From Phoenix dactylifera (Eukaryota > Streptophyta > Magnoliopsida > Arecales > Arecaceae): a DNA stretch of 64,000 nt. The position numbers and the translations under genes are program-made. Of the stretch, positions 1-10,820 are shown one piece after another (position 1 is the first letter of the stretch; the number at the start of each line of letters is the position of its first letter). The notes beneath the pieces are model-generated. The model was not told the DNA's origin and did no database searches. It saw only the letters and a program-made list of their open reading frames with translations. The stretch is taken from positions 22,329,146 through 22,393,145 of the forward strand of contig NC_052399.1 of assembly GCF_009389715.1 (NCBI RefSeq), read 5' to 3'.

Positions 1-29
1 CTCATCTCGGCGGAGGCGAGGCGACGACA

Positions 30-3000
30 ATGAGCAACGACAAGCAACAGGACAACATCAATCTCTCTGATCTCGGTTCCGCTCTGCCTGCCGTCACTCC
101 AGGTTTCTTTCTTCCTTCCGTTCATTCCCTTGGATCTCTTTTTTACTTCTTGATCTCTGTTCTTATGTGTTTGGGTTGTTTCTTGATATGTAGCTATGGG
201 CGCGGAGGACCGAGCCGGTCTTGTTAATGCTCTCAAGGTGGCTTTTCTTTCTTTCTTTTTTTAACTGATTTTTCGCACTTTGATCACTATTTCTTGCTTC
301 GTCTGCGTTTTCTTCTTTGCTCTGCTTCTATATTGAGAATTCTTAAAAAAAATGAAAAAATAATAAGTTGATGTGTTCTTGATACAGAACAAACTCCAGA
401 GCCTGACAGGGAAGCGCTCTGATGTGCTGGAGACCCTCTCGCCGAAGGTCAGGAAGCGCGTTGAGGTGCTGAGGGAGATCCAGGTTTGATCTTTCATCTT
501 ATCTTGATCCTTTGAATATGTTTTTCGTCTCAAAGGTTTCTTTTTTTTTTGGTGCTTCTTAGGGTTTATAGCTTTCCTTTCTCTTTTTGACGGTCCCCAT
601 ATTCTTTTGGCGATTCTTATTAGGGTTTCAGGTTTCTGTTATTTTAAGTGCATCTTAGGTTTTAGCTGCAACTTAGTTGTGGAAAAAATCTATTTTTGGA
701 AAACCAAATACAAGGAAGGAAAGACTTGCATGCTAAAATTTGACAAGAATGCCGAGAATCATAAGTTATGTGCGTGCTTTTTTAGATTGTTAGATTCATA
801 AACTCTTCCATGTATATATGGTTTTTGATCCATGATATTTTTTTTCTTTTTTAAGTAGGTGTACTTTTAATTGGCAGCATGCTTAAATTTAGTGTTCTTC
901 TCATTCACGGTCCATGATTATCTTGCAAAGGACATGCTGCTTAGGTCACGTGGTTCATCAGATGATCCTAACAAATGTAGGATCGTGGAAAAAGTATTAT
1001 TGAAATAAGAAGATTTAGGGGGTTAGGTGCATAAAAATTAGTTCACCAAATGTTTCTTTTGAAAAAAAAAATATGCTCCACAGGAGAACTTGTAGATTTT
1101 TTTTTTCTTGGGGGGGGGGTGTGGAAGCTTGGTTTCTTGAAATCTGAACCAGTATTAATTTCACTGACTTAACATGGGCTCCCAAGGATAACTTCAAGTT
1201 CAAAACAGGGATGAGGAATTACTTCACAAGGGATGAGAAATTTCACTGACTTAATTTCACAGGGATGCTAATGTAGCTATTTTGGTGAAATTTCTCGATC
1301 CCAAAAGGATGGGCTCCTAAGGATAACTTGACAAACATCCAAAGAAATTATTTCACAAGTTACCTCGTCAATATCTCTCTCAGTTGCAGCGAATTTGAAG
1401 GTACATTGCTTAGTGATCTTCAATTGAACGTCCTTCTGAATCCAACCAAGAGGTAGGGACGTGGAGGAGGCTTAGTCTGCTACTCCAGTTTATAAATCAG
1501 ATTTTTAGAGATGAGGTTCTTCTGACTTTCAGAATCTACGATAGCCTCAATGATATTATGCTTCATCTGGATCTTCAGGCGGAAGAGTTTCTCTTGTGCC
1601 TATAGATCTGCTTCGGTTGCTGTCTTGGGTTTCCTCACTATCAGGCTCAATTTGGAGTTTGCTTGCTTAAGCTTACGTAACTCCTCAACTTCGACAGAAT
1701 TGAGAACCACCTTTCTCTTCTTCTTGGAATCCTCTTCTTTCTGCGTCTTCCTCTTCAGTCGTAGCTCGGGGTGAAGTTTCCAACACTTCTTTTTGGTGTA
1801 TCCACGGAGGTCACAATGATCACAATAAATTCTTTGAGCTGTGTTGGCCTGTTTCTTGCCCTGCTCCCCCTTCTGGCTTGATTTTTCGTTGTCTTTCTTA
1901 AACTTGTCGCCTTTTGTACCTTTCGTAGGCTGATTTTTCTTTTTAATCCTCATGGCCTTCATATTGGCTTCGCTGATATCTTCAACTTTGAAGAGTTTCA
2001 ACTCCTTTCGGATGCTCTCGTGAGACCTCCGATGTATTTCATAAAAATTGCATTATTGTCGATGGAGATTTCGAGGGAGATTGCTTGCTTGTGGAACTCG
2101 ATGGTATAGTCCTAGATAGACTGATCATACTTCTGCCGTAGGTATTGCCACTTGATCCATCAATCCTCGTGGCTGATTGGATAGAATTGTTTCTTGATTA
2201 GGATTTTGAATTTGTTCCATGTTAGATTTGAAATGCCATTATTCTTCATGTACGAATTCTACCAGGTAAGAGCATTGCTAGAAAGCTTAAGACGAGCAAA
2301 AGCTACCTTCTGGCGCTAGAGTATTTATAGATAGTAAAGTATGTCTCTAACGGGTCTAGCCGGTTATCTAGCTTTTCCGCATTAACAACCCCATCATGTA
2401 CAGGAATCTTGATTCAAGCTTTAACTTCAAACGGTTAGAGATTTCTCATACCCATAGGTTGCTCATCTTCACTATCCTCACTGGATGGTGGTTCTTCATC
2501 TCGAGCTGTAGGAGAGCTTCGCAACAAGAGTTGTTGGTGCTTGTGTTGAAGATATTGCCAATCTCGAAACGATCTCGGTGAGTTGGGCAATCTTCTCCTC
2601 TAGCTGTATGAGACGTCCTTGTATCTCATCATCACCCGTTGAGGAAGAACTAGCAGTCATACTCGCTTTTGTCCTTCGATGTACTTGAAGCATGGATAGG
2701 CCTTCTCCTAATTGTTTGTATTGCTCACGCATTGGGACTGTAAACAGAGGCTCCCATAGATGTAGAGGATCGAGGCTCTAATACCAACTTGATCTGATCA
2801 GATCAAGTTGGAATTTTACCAAGTAAGAGCATGGCCCTGATACCAACTTGATCCGATCAGAGAGAAGGAAGATTTTTTCGATCCGCTTAACTCGAAGCTT
2901 TCGAAAGATAAGTAGAAGAAGATGGAGGAATCTCGAAAGTAGGGTTTTAAGTCCTTTTTTTTCATTAATCTTTAAAAAAACGAGATACATAGCCTCTATT

Positions 3001-6000
3001 TATAATGTGAGGTCCGCCCTAACATAATTTGAGTCGGATTTCTTTTCCTAATTTTTGTAAGACTCTTTTTTCCAAAAAAAGACATCTCTAATAGAAAAAA
3101 GCTAAAACTTTCAAGGAGGTAGATCTCGATTTCTACATCAACTCTATCTTTTGTCACTCTGCCTAATTCTAATCGGATAGAGAGTTATGTCTGGTCAAAG
3201 TTTTACCCTTTTTTTTTTTGGTTTGACTAGGCCATTTCAGGGTCTAAATGATTGAATATCAGCTTGATTCAACCTGCCCAAAGTTGTAGATCTCGAAAAG
3301 ATACCCAATTAAAAAAAAAAAATCTCAATCGACCATCATATGACCAAGTTATAGCTTTCAAAAGTTTAGCTGCGACTCAGCTTCTCGATATACCGAATCT
3401 CGCTCTTGCACCCTGTCCAGCCCTGCTCGTAGTAGTCAAAGTGGTCACATCGAGTCTGGATCACCAGTTGTTGTAGCAGGTACCGTCTTGATTACTGCTT
3501 CAAGTTTATTTGCAGAAAGGTGGTAAAGTAGGGATAAAATCATGTGTCAAAGCTCTAGGATTGGGATTAATGAGGGGCAGAATACTCACGTATAGCAGTT
3601 TTAAAGATCATAAAACATGTTTCAAAGCCTGCACGATCCTCTCATCAATTCAAACTTCATATTTAATTGAAAATTGGGTCTTTTGTTCTGTTTCAATTTT
3701 CTTTGTATTTATACTTATTAGTTCTCGATGTAATAATAAAGCATCCATAATTGTTACTTAGGATAGATCGAGAGTCTAACTGCATGTGCAATCAAAATTT
3801 GAAGGCTTGTGTGGAAAGGTTGGGAATCCAATTGGGAGGTTTAAACTTTATGGAAGTTCTGACCAAGGATTTGAAAAGGTGAAATACCAAATTTCAGTTG
3901 TTATGGGAATGACTCTCAAGGAAAGTTGACGCGGTGAGGCTTGTGGCTTGTGGTGAATCAGTCCACTTGTGAGTTGTAATATAACTTCATGGTCTTGATG
4001 TTTCTTATGCTTCAGTGAAAAACGTAACTTTTAATTAGATACATATATTTTTCATCATCTCATCTTTGGTATGACCATTACATCCTGACTTTTGGCTTCC
4101 AGCAAGCTACTCAGATTTTTCGCATCTGATATAGCCATCCTATAACCATCGCATTTAAAGTTGCAGCGATTGGCCCTTCTATTCATTTATATACTTCAGG
4201 ACAGGTGTGCAAGTTACACGTTAAGGTTATTTAGTGGTCCAACTATTGAAGCAAGTATCATTAGTTGGTTCTTGGACTATGCCTCTTGAACTACATTGCT
4301 ACACCACCTTTTTTTCCTGTGCCACCTTAAAAAAATGAACAGCACTGCTCCATTAAATTTTTTATTCAACTCCAGCTCCTTGCTTCTAGGGAGCAAGTAA
4401 AAAAATTTTGATGACTATGAGAATAATACTCTTGAACATTTAGCGAAATTCATTTCTCAATTTAGTGCCCCTTCTTTTCTACTACATATATGAATTGCTT
4501 GTATACTTAAATCTACAATAGGCTTGTGAAGTCTGGTGGTTTATTCTGCCACATAGTCCTAGTCACGAATCATAGCTTAGCTTGGATTGGTTCAATTTTT
4601 TTTTGGCTAAGTTTTGAATGCATAACTGAACTGTTCCACCATTGAACCATCATATTATGTTCAAAGAAATTGTGCACGGGATAACATGGCCCAAATTCTA
4701 CCTGCATAGGGTGATGCTTGAGCCTAACTTGCCTTGGTGTGAGGTATAGTTCAGGTTCATCTGACTGTCTTGATGATGCTCAGATATGCATTGCATATGA
4801 GTAAGAGCAGATAAATGATTGACAGATGGGGAGTGAAGGGAGGAGGCATATACTCTGAATTAATCTGTTCTTTCCTTATTGATCCCCCTTTTATTCATAT
4901 TCATGACCCTTGAAATAAGTTTTAGGGGTGAAAGTAAATCGGATAATATCCATCCGGATCCATTTTCATATCCGAATCTATTCGGATATGCATAAAATTT
5001 GGACCATCTGACTAATATTCGTATCTATATCTATCAAAGAAAAACGGATATGGATATGGAGAGATAATTACTTGATCTGTATCCGATTATCCGATTTGAT
5101 TTGTAATCTTATTTAATTATATATAGCACTCATGAACTTGTAAGAGAAATAAATGACCACATTAACATGCTATGAACTTAATTTATCATCCACTTAGTAA
5201 TATTTTGATTCTGTGATTATACAGTTTAATTATCCGAATTATAAGTATTTATATCCATGCTTCCATTATCCAATTTGTATTCGTATCTATTTAAAACAAA
5301 TATGGATATAAATTTTTGAATTCGACTAACATCTGTAACCATATTTGTATATGTCAAACAAAACAAATATGGATATGGATATACTAGTATCTGATCTATA
5401 TCCGATCTGATTTCAGCCCTAATAAGTTCGCTTATTATTTGCTTATTTTTTTTTAATTTTTTGCCTTTCTATTGAATGGCTAAGTAGTTTTAGTTCCTCA
5501 CATTGATGATTTGTGTGATTGAATGGTCCAAAGATATTGCTTGTAACCTGAAGTAGTGTGTGTTTCAAGTCAAGTTTATGAGTAGGCCTGCAAGTTTAAT
5601 TACACCGAATTGTGAATATTCTGACTGCGTTTTATTTTCTAGGGCCAACATGATGAACTTGAGGCAAAATTTTTTGAGGAAAGAGCTGCTCTTGAAGCTA
5701 AATATCAGAAACTTTATGAGCCACTATACAGCAAGGTATGCTCTTTAATGATGAATAATGTTGTAAAATATGTCATTACTTTTTCCACAAGCATTTCTCT
5801 GGTGCTTCAAAAATTTCGAAGACTTGGTAAATATTTTCTGGTGGCATGTTTTGGTTGCTATACAGACATCACCAAAAGTGTAACCTATTGTTATTCTACT
5901 GCTTTTAGTGGCAAATCTCATTATTTTTGTCTTTGCTCATCAAAAAATGTAGAGGTATGAGATTGTGAATGGATTGGCTGAAGTTGAAGGTGTTACAAAT

Positions 6001-7678
6001 GAACATGTAGAGGAAAATCCAAGTGAAGATAAAGCTAGTGAAGGTTTGTGGCGGAACTGGTGACCTCAAATGTTTGTTGAATTCATTTCTATTTTCTTGT
6101 ATGCTTATTGAGCTTTCATGCATCAGAAAAAGGTGTGCCAAATTTTTGGCTTGCTGCTATGAAAACAAATGAAGTGCTGGCTGAGGAGGTAATGAGTGTA
6201 TAGTGCCATGTTTTTTGTTCTTTTAGTCCTTATGAATTGGATAGGTAACCTATGAGAGTTGAATTATGTTTCTTGAACCCAGATTCAAGAGCGTGATGAG
6301 GGAGCTCTCAAGTATCTAAAGGATATCAAATGGTCCAGAATTGATAATCCTAAGGGTTTCAAGCTTGAGTTTTTCTTTGATCCTAACCCTTATTTCAAGA
6401 ATTCCATCTTGTCAAAAACATATCACATGATTGATGAAGAAGACCCAATCTTAGAGAAAGCAATAGGGTATTTTCTTTTCTATATATCTGCTAAATATTT
6501 ATCCAAGGCAGTAGTTTTTTTATTATTTATCTGCTAAATATTTATCTTTTAAGGATTTTTCTTTATTGAAAATCTCATCACATTTTTCTTTCCTTCTGTT
6601 GTAGGACTCAAATTGAATGGTTGCCAGGGATGTGCTTGACTCAGAAGCTTATGAAAAAGAAGCCCAAGAAGGGTTCAAAGAATGCCAAGCCCATCACCAA
6701 AACTGAAGATTGTGAAAGTTTTTTCAACTTCTTTAACCCACCACAAGTCCCAGATGATGATGAGGATATTGATGAAGACACTGTAAGTTGACATCATGAC
6801 CTACCTTCCCGGAGAAAAGAAACTATGAGAAGAAAATCAAACAGATTAGTAACTTGTCTTCTTCTGCCTTTGAACAGGCTGAGCAGCTACAGAGTCAAAT
6901 GGAGCAAGATTATGATATTGGGTGAGCCCTTCTTTTTCTCTCGCATTTGAGCAGACCTACTACAGTTTGAAGACAGGCAAAAAGGATGTATTTATTCTGT
7001 TAAAACAGGAAAAAAGTGAAATCGAGATAACATTTTCAGAATCGTATTTGGCCATCTTGTCTCTTGACATTTGTTTGCAAGTACCGGCAATGGTTTGCCC
7101 ATAGGATTATTGTGGAGATGAACCCTTCTCATTATCATGCAAGCTCATGCATTTCCCTATACACGTACTGAGTTGATGGCGTCATTGTCCTGCAGGTCCG
7201 CTATTAGAGACAAAATAATTCCTCATGCTGTTTTGTGGTTCACGGGGGAGGCTGTTCAGGGGGATGATTTTGAAGACTTAGAAGATGATGATGAAGATGA
7301 AGATGGGGAGGATGATGAAGATGAAGAAGAGGATGAGGAGGAGGAGGAGGAGGAGGACGATGATGTTGAGGATGAAGGCAAGACCAAGAGGAAGGTATAT
7401 CTCTGAAATTACTAAGATACTAACTCTACTCTTTTGGTTTTCTAATAGTTGATACTCATATGCTTAATTTTGATCTGTTTTATTGTCCCAAGCAGATGGC
7501 TACAACAAAGAAGGTGAGATATCCACTCATCCTCTTGATCTTAGTCTGTACACTCTTCTTAATTTTAATAGCCTTTATTGTGTCCTGGTCTATTTTCTAA
7601 ATGATGGTTGTATTACTGCAGAAAAATGGAGGGGAAGATCAACAAGGGGATCGGCCAGCTGAATGCAAGCAGCAGTAA
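30..7678 (+). CDS. NAP1: Nucleosome assembly protein 1 (NAP1) histone chaperone, 12 exons
   Basis: NAP1 proteins bind H2A-H2B, shuttle between cytoplasm and nucleus and assist nucleosome assembly. Exons read from GT/AG sites and unbroken phase: 30-102, 194-237, 388-483, 5643-5735, 5953-6043, 6127-6188, 6283-6467, 6605-6782, 6878-6921, 7196-7394, 7496-7513, 7622-7678, giving 379 aa, the usual plant length. Exons 3-4 encode the dimerisation helix ([19 protein letters not shown], then [18 protein letters not shown]); exons 6-8 the core fold ([38 protein letters not shown]). Exon 10 ends in a long Asp/Glu tail that binds histones. Exon 11 is an 18-nt microexon encoding MATTKK. The protein ends in CKQQ, a CaaX box seen in plant NAP1 and a signal for farnesylation. 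The start is the first ATG, giving the usual MSNDK beginning. Intron 3 (484-5642) is large and full of transposon debris. Confidence 0.95.
1560..2740 (-). pseudogene. Decayed gag of an LTR retrotransposon, antisense in NAP1 intron 3
   Basis: Minus-strand frames hold gag traces in the expected order. There is an N-terminal charged and coiled segment (about 2496-2732, with [14 protein letters not shown]). Next comes a Retrotrans_gag-like core with W-K-F and F-P-x6-W patterns around 2050-2280, broken by stops. A zinc knuckle reads [14 protein letters not shown] (about 1780-1840), followed by a Lys/Arg-rich tail. Stops and frame changes break the reading frame, so no full protein is made. No protease or RT was recognised, so this is a partial copy. 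Which clade it belongs to is uncertain. Confidence 0.7.
2774..3250 (-). mobile_element. LTR remnant with primer-binding site, upstream of the decayed gag
   Basis: On the minus strand, just upstream of the gag, 2774-2786 reads TGGTATTAGAGCC, one base from the initiator-Met tRNA primer-binding consensus. A second PBS-like copy lies near 2834-2845. Farther up (minus strand, 2996-3005) is TTATAAATAG, a TATA box where an LTR promoter would sit. This supports a minus-oriented element with its 5' LTR at higher coordinates. The outer LTR edge and target duplication could not be fixed. A perfect palindrome, TTGATCTGATCAGATCAA, sits next to the PBS. Confidence 0.5.
4915..5429. mobile_element. hAT-type non-autonomous MITE in NAP1 intron 3
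   Basis: The element spans 4923-5421. The left end reads TAGGGGTGAAAGTAAATCGG and the right end, reverse-complemented, TAGGGCTGAAATCAGATCGG: imperfect terminal inverted repeats that resemble the Ac end TAGGGATGAAA. Flanking 8-mers ATAAGTTT (4915-4922) and ATAAGTTC (5422-5429) match at 7 of 8 positions, which fits a hAT 8-bp target duplication. The interior is AT-rich, built from repeated GGATAT/ATATCC words, with no coding capacity. An Ac-type transposase elsewhere would have moved it. Confidence 0.75.
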
Positions 7679-8745
7679 ACTTTTTATGAATGAAGTATTT
7701 TCTGGACCTTTAGATTAAAGTTTGGAGGGTCTGTTTTGAGGTGTTGGTCAATTAAACTGAATTTGTTCTCATTCCCTGCTGTCTTTTTATCTGGAAAAAC
7801 TGAGAAAGAAGGGTGGGGGAACCGAATTTTTTTGGTGTCTCTAATCCGTGGTAGCTATTCTTTTACTCGTGTGTGGGTATCGCGTATTATGTTCATGCAT
7901 GTTTGGTTGGTTGGGGTCCTTGGGGAAGATTTTTTTTACTGCCTAGTGTGTACACAGATGAACCATTAATTCTTATATTTATTATATATAGCAGACTGCT
8001 GTTATGCCTTCAGGTTTTTGAGTATGATGTAAGTTTTGCTTTCATGGTTCTGTATGGTTCCGTAGAGCTACTTTTTGATGTTTAAAAGATTGGATTCAGA
8101 ATACGTAATTTATATTTGGTTAAAGCTGTTTCTGGTAACATTGTGACAGCACGCAGCTTGTCAAATTATGTATCAGCCAGTGCGCGGCATCGTCTCATGC
8201 ATGGTGTTTTCCTTTCCTTGTCTCTCTGATTCCGCGCTTCCTCGTCACCTTGCGCCTGAGTTTTATGGCATGTTGCTTTAGCATTTTCCATCCTAAATAG
8301 GCCAGGAAAAACTCTCCAAAAAAATTGGGATACTTCTAAGAGATATTCTTTAACAGACATTGGATGAATTCTGCAAGTTTTGAAGGAGGGTCGGCAATTA
8401 TCACCTACTTCTAAGAGATATTCGGACCATGGTTTGTTGTGGGATGTGTTTCAGGTGAAACATATATTTAGAGAGGCAAATGGAGCTGGGGATTGAGTGG
8501 TTTTTTTTGTTGCCAACCACTCTGAAGACCATCTCTGGGTGAGAGGCGGAGTTGCTCAGTTCTCTTCGCGATGTCTTGCCTTTTAATTTTCTTGGTTGTA
8601 TTCATATTATGTATAATATTTCCGTTTTTAGTGAAAAAAAAAATTAGGATACTAGAAATCATCTCCGAGAAATATGGGGAACTTTTTCATAACCATGCTA
8701 TTTGCAATTTCGCCCATTATATTCTCTTCCATTTTCATCGTACTG
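7679..8745 (+). other. NAP1 3' UTR followed by gene-free DNA
   Basis: The first few hundred bases after the NAP1 stop are T-rich and probably 3' UTR; no clear AATAAA was found, so the end is unknown. The rest, up to the LINE target site, is AT-rich. The short open frames here have no recognisable protein features. Confidence 0.4.
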
Positions 8746-8854
8746 AATGAAAAATGCCTGTAATGGCTAGCGAAAGGCTACCTGATTGAGGAGAGAGAGA
8801 GAGAGGAGAGAGAGAGTCGGTGGGTAACCCTCGACAAACACCTGGTGTGCGGCC

Positions 8855-10820
8855 ATGGCGGCCCCTGGCACGGCGGTGCCAGGTGACGCGGGCAGGTCTC
8901 GGCCCCCACATTCTGCTCCTGGGCAAGCCAAGACCACCCCGTTGTGGTTGGAGGTGGCGGGAGGGACGGCACGACGGCTGGAGGAACCAACTTACCGACT
9001 TTCTGCGGCGGAGCTGGAGGAACTGCAACGAAGGTTCCCTCGGGTGGCGGTGGTCCCGGAAGAGGGGGTGTCGACAGCCAGGAAGCTATGGATGGAAACG
9101 GCCGTGATTGCACGGAGCTTGGGGCGGCGGGTATCCCCGGAGCTGGTGGCACGGGACCTCCGAAGCAGGGGGAAGTTGAAGAACGAGGTTGAGGTCCTGC
9201 CAATGATGGAGGGATTCATCACCATTCGTTTTGCCTCTGGCGACGACCGGGCGGCGGTGCTTGCTGCTGGGCCGTGGGTGGTTGCGGGGCAGTTGCTGGC
9301 GATGGAAAAATGGGTACCCGACTTCATTCCGGGCAGCCACTCGGTGAATCGTGCAGTCGTTTGGGTTCGGCTGCCGGGGTTGCCTGTTGAGTACTGGGAC
9401 TTGGAGACGATCAGGGTGATAGTGGCGGAGGTCGGAAATCCCCTGGAGCTCGATCGCTTCTCCAATGAAAGAAGGCGCATTGGGTATGCCAGAGTGAAGG
9501 TTGAGATCAACACCCGGCAACCATTACTCCCGGGAACCATCGTCCAGGGAGTACAGGCGCGGTTCTGGCAGACCTTCGCCTACGAAGATCTGCCGGGGTT
9601 GTGTTACCGGTGTGCTCGTTTGGGCCACCAGACTGGTGAATGTCCTTTCCAGACACCGGGACTGAAAACGGGGGCAGAACCGGGGGTCAAAGCGGCGGAA
9701 GATCGAGCCGAACCACCCATTGGCACGGAAACATCCCCGCGGATGGTGGAGGATCGGTCGATCTTCGGCCCTTGGATGACGGTACCTCAGCAGAGGTTTT
9801 GGAGGAATAGCGGCGCTCCGGCTGGAGGGAAGAAGACAACGGAGGGGCCTGTGGCGTCCCGGCGGACGAGCCCGGTGAAACCGACTCCGGAGCCGGCTGA
9901 GACTCTGGTCGACTCATCGCCGGACGTCGAGGGGTGGCGGAAGCCAAAGAAGTTCGCCCGACGGGGGTCGCCGGGGAAGGGCCTAGGGCATCCGGAGACT
10001 GGTGCGGCGGTGGCATCCCGGATGACTGAGTCAACCCAACACCGGGTGCAGCGGGGGGCGAGTCCGATCCAGGAACTCGACTCGGACCCCGGGCTAGACC
10101 CTGTAGCAGACCGGGTGCCAAACTCACCAATTAGACCCAAAGACCCTGGGCCAAGTAAGGTTCGCGGGCCAAACGTTGTGGTGGGCTCTTTGAATTTGGA
10201 TCGGGCCAAGGGATGTCATCGGCCTGGGCGGGGCCCGTCCTGCTGAAACGGGCTCGGACCCAACGAAGCGCTCGTCTGGCACGGCCCGCTTGGCACGGTT
10301 TCCTTCCGTGCCAAGCGTGCCGAGGGGGGTGCCGGCAGGCCTGGGAGCTGACCGGCGGAGGTTTCGCAGCCGGAGTTTGTCGCCGGCGATCTTGGGAGGA
10401 GTCCGACCTGCTGGTGGGGTGCCTGGAGTGGACCTGAATCCCGGTGATGCTGTGAAGGGGGGCCACGGCGATAAGGTACCAATCTGTGGGACGGCGACGC
10501 CGGGGACTTCTACTCCGGCGATCATTTCGGCGACCGACGGCGGGGATCCGGCGGGGGCTCCATTGGGTAGCCTGTCACGTCCGGCAGCAGGGGAGGATGT
10601 ACCCAGTTGCTTGCCAGCTGGTGGGGCACTTGAGATTCCGACCGATCGGGATGCTGGGGGAGGAGTAATTAGTGGCCCGATTCATGCTGAGATAGCTAAG
10701 CAGATGAAGGAGGTGCTGCTAAAGAGGGAGGCAGGGTCTTCCTCAGATGTGAAGGGGTCACGGGAGGGGGACGAGTCACAGGAACTTGAGACTCACCCAA
10801 GGACTACTCAGCTTTTGTGA
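8855..10820 (+). pseudogene. LINE ORF1: DUF4283 / CCHC nucleic-acid-binding protein, frameshifted
   Basis: The first part (8855-10246, 463 codons) carries a DUF4283 domain (about residues 60-215; FITIRFASGDDRAAVLAAGPW, then FIPGSHSVNRAVVWVRLPG) and the knuckle CYRCARLGHQTGEC near residue 250, then a Pro/Arg-rich disordered tail. This is the plant L1 ORF1 layout, an RNA-binding protein of the LINE RNP. The frame stops at 10246, but the +1 frame is open from 10194 to 10820 with similar composition. I therefore infer that a one-base shift within 10194-10246 split one longer ORF1. The second part ends at TGA 10818-10820, overlapping the ORF2 ATG. Confidence 0.8.

Noticed and set aside
7736..8085. 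ORFs of 70-77 aa after NAP1
   Set aside because: They lie in probable 3' UTR, are AT-rich and show no family features.
8992..10525. Several minus-strand ORFs of 110-182 aa across LINE ORF1
   Set aside because: Antisense shadows of the GC-rich LINE; the sense frame has clear DUF4283 and CCHC domains.
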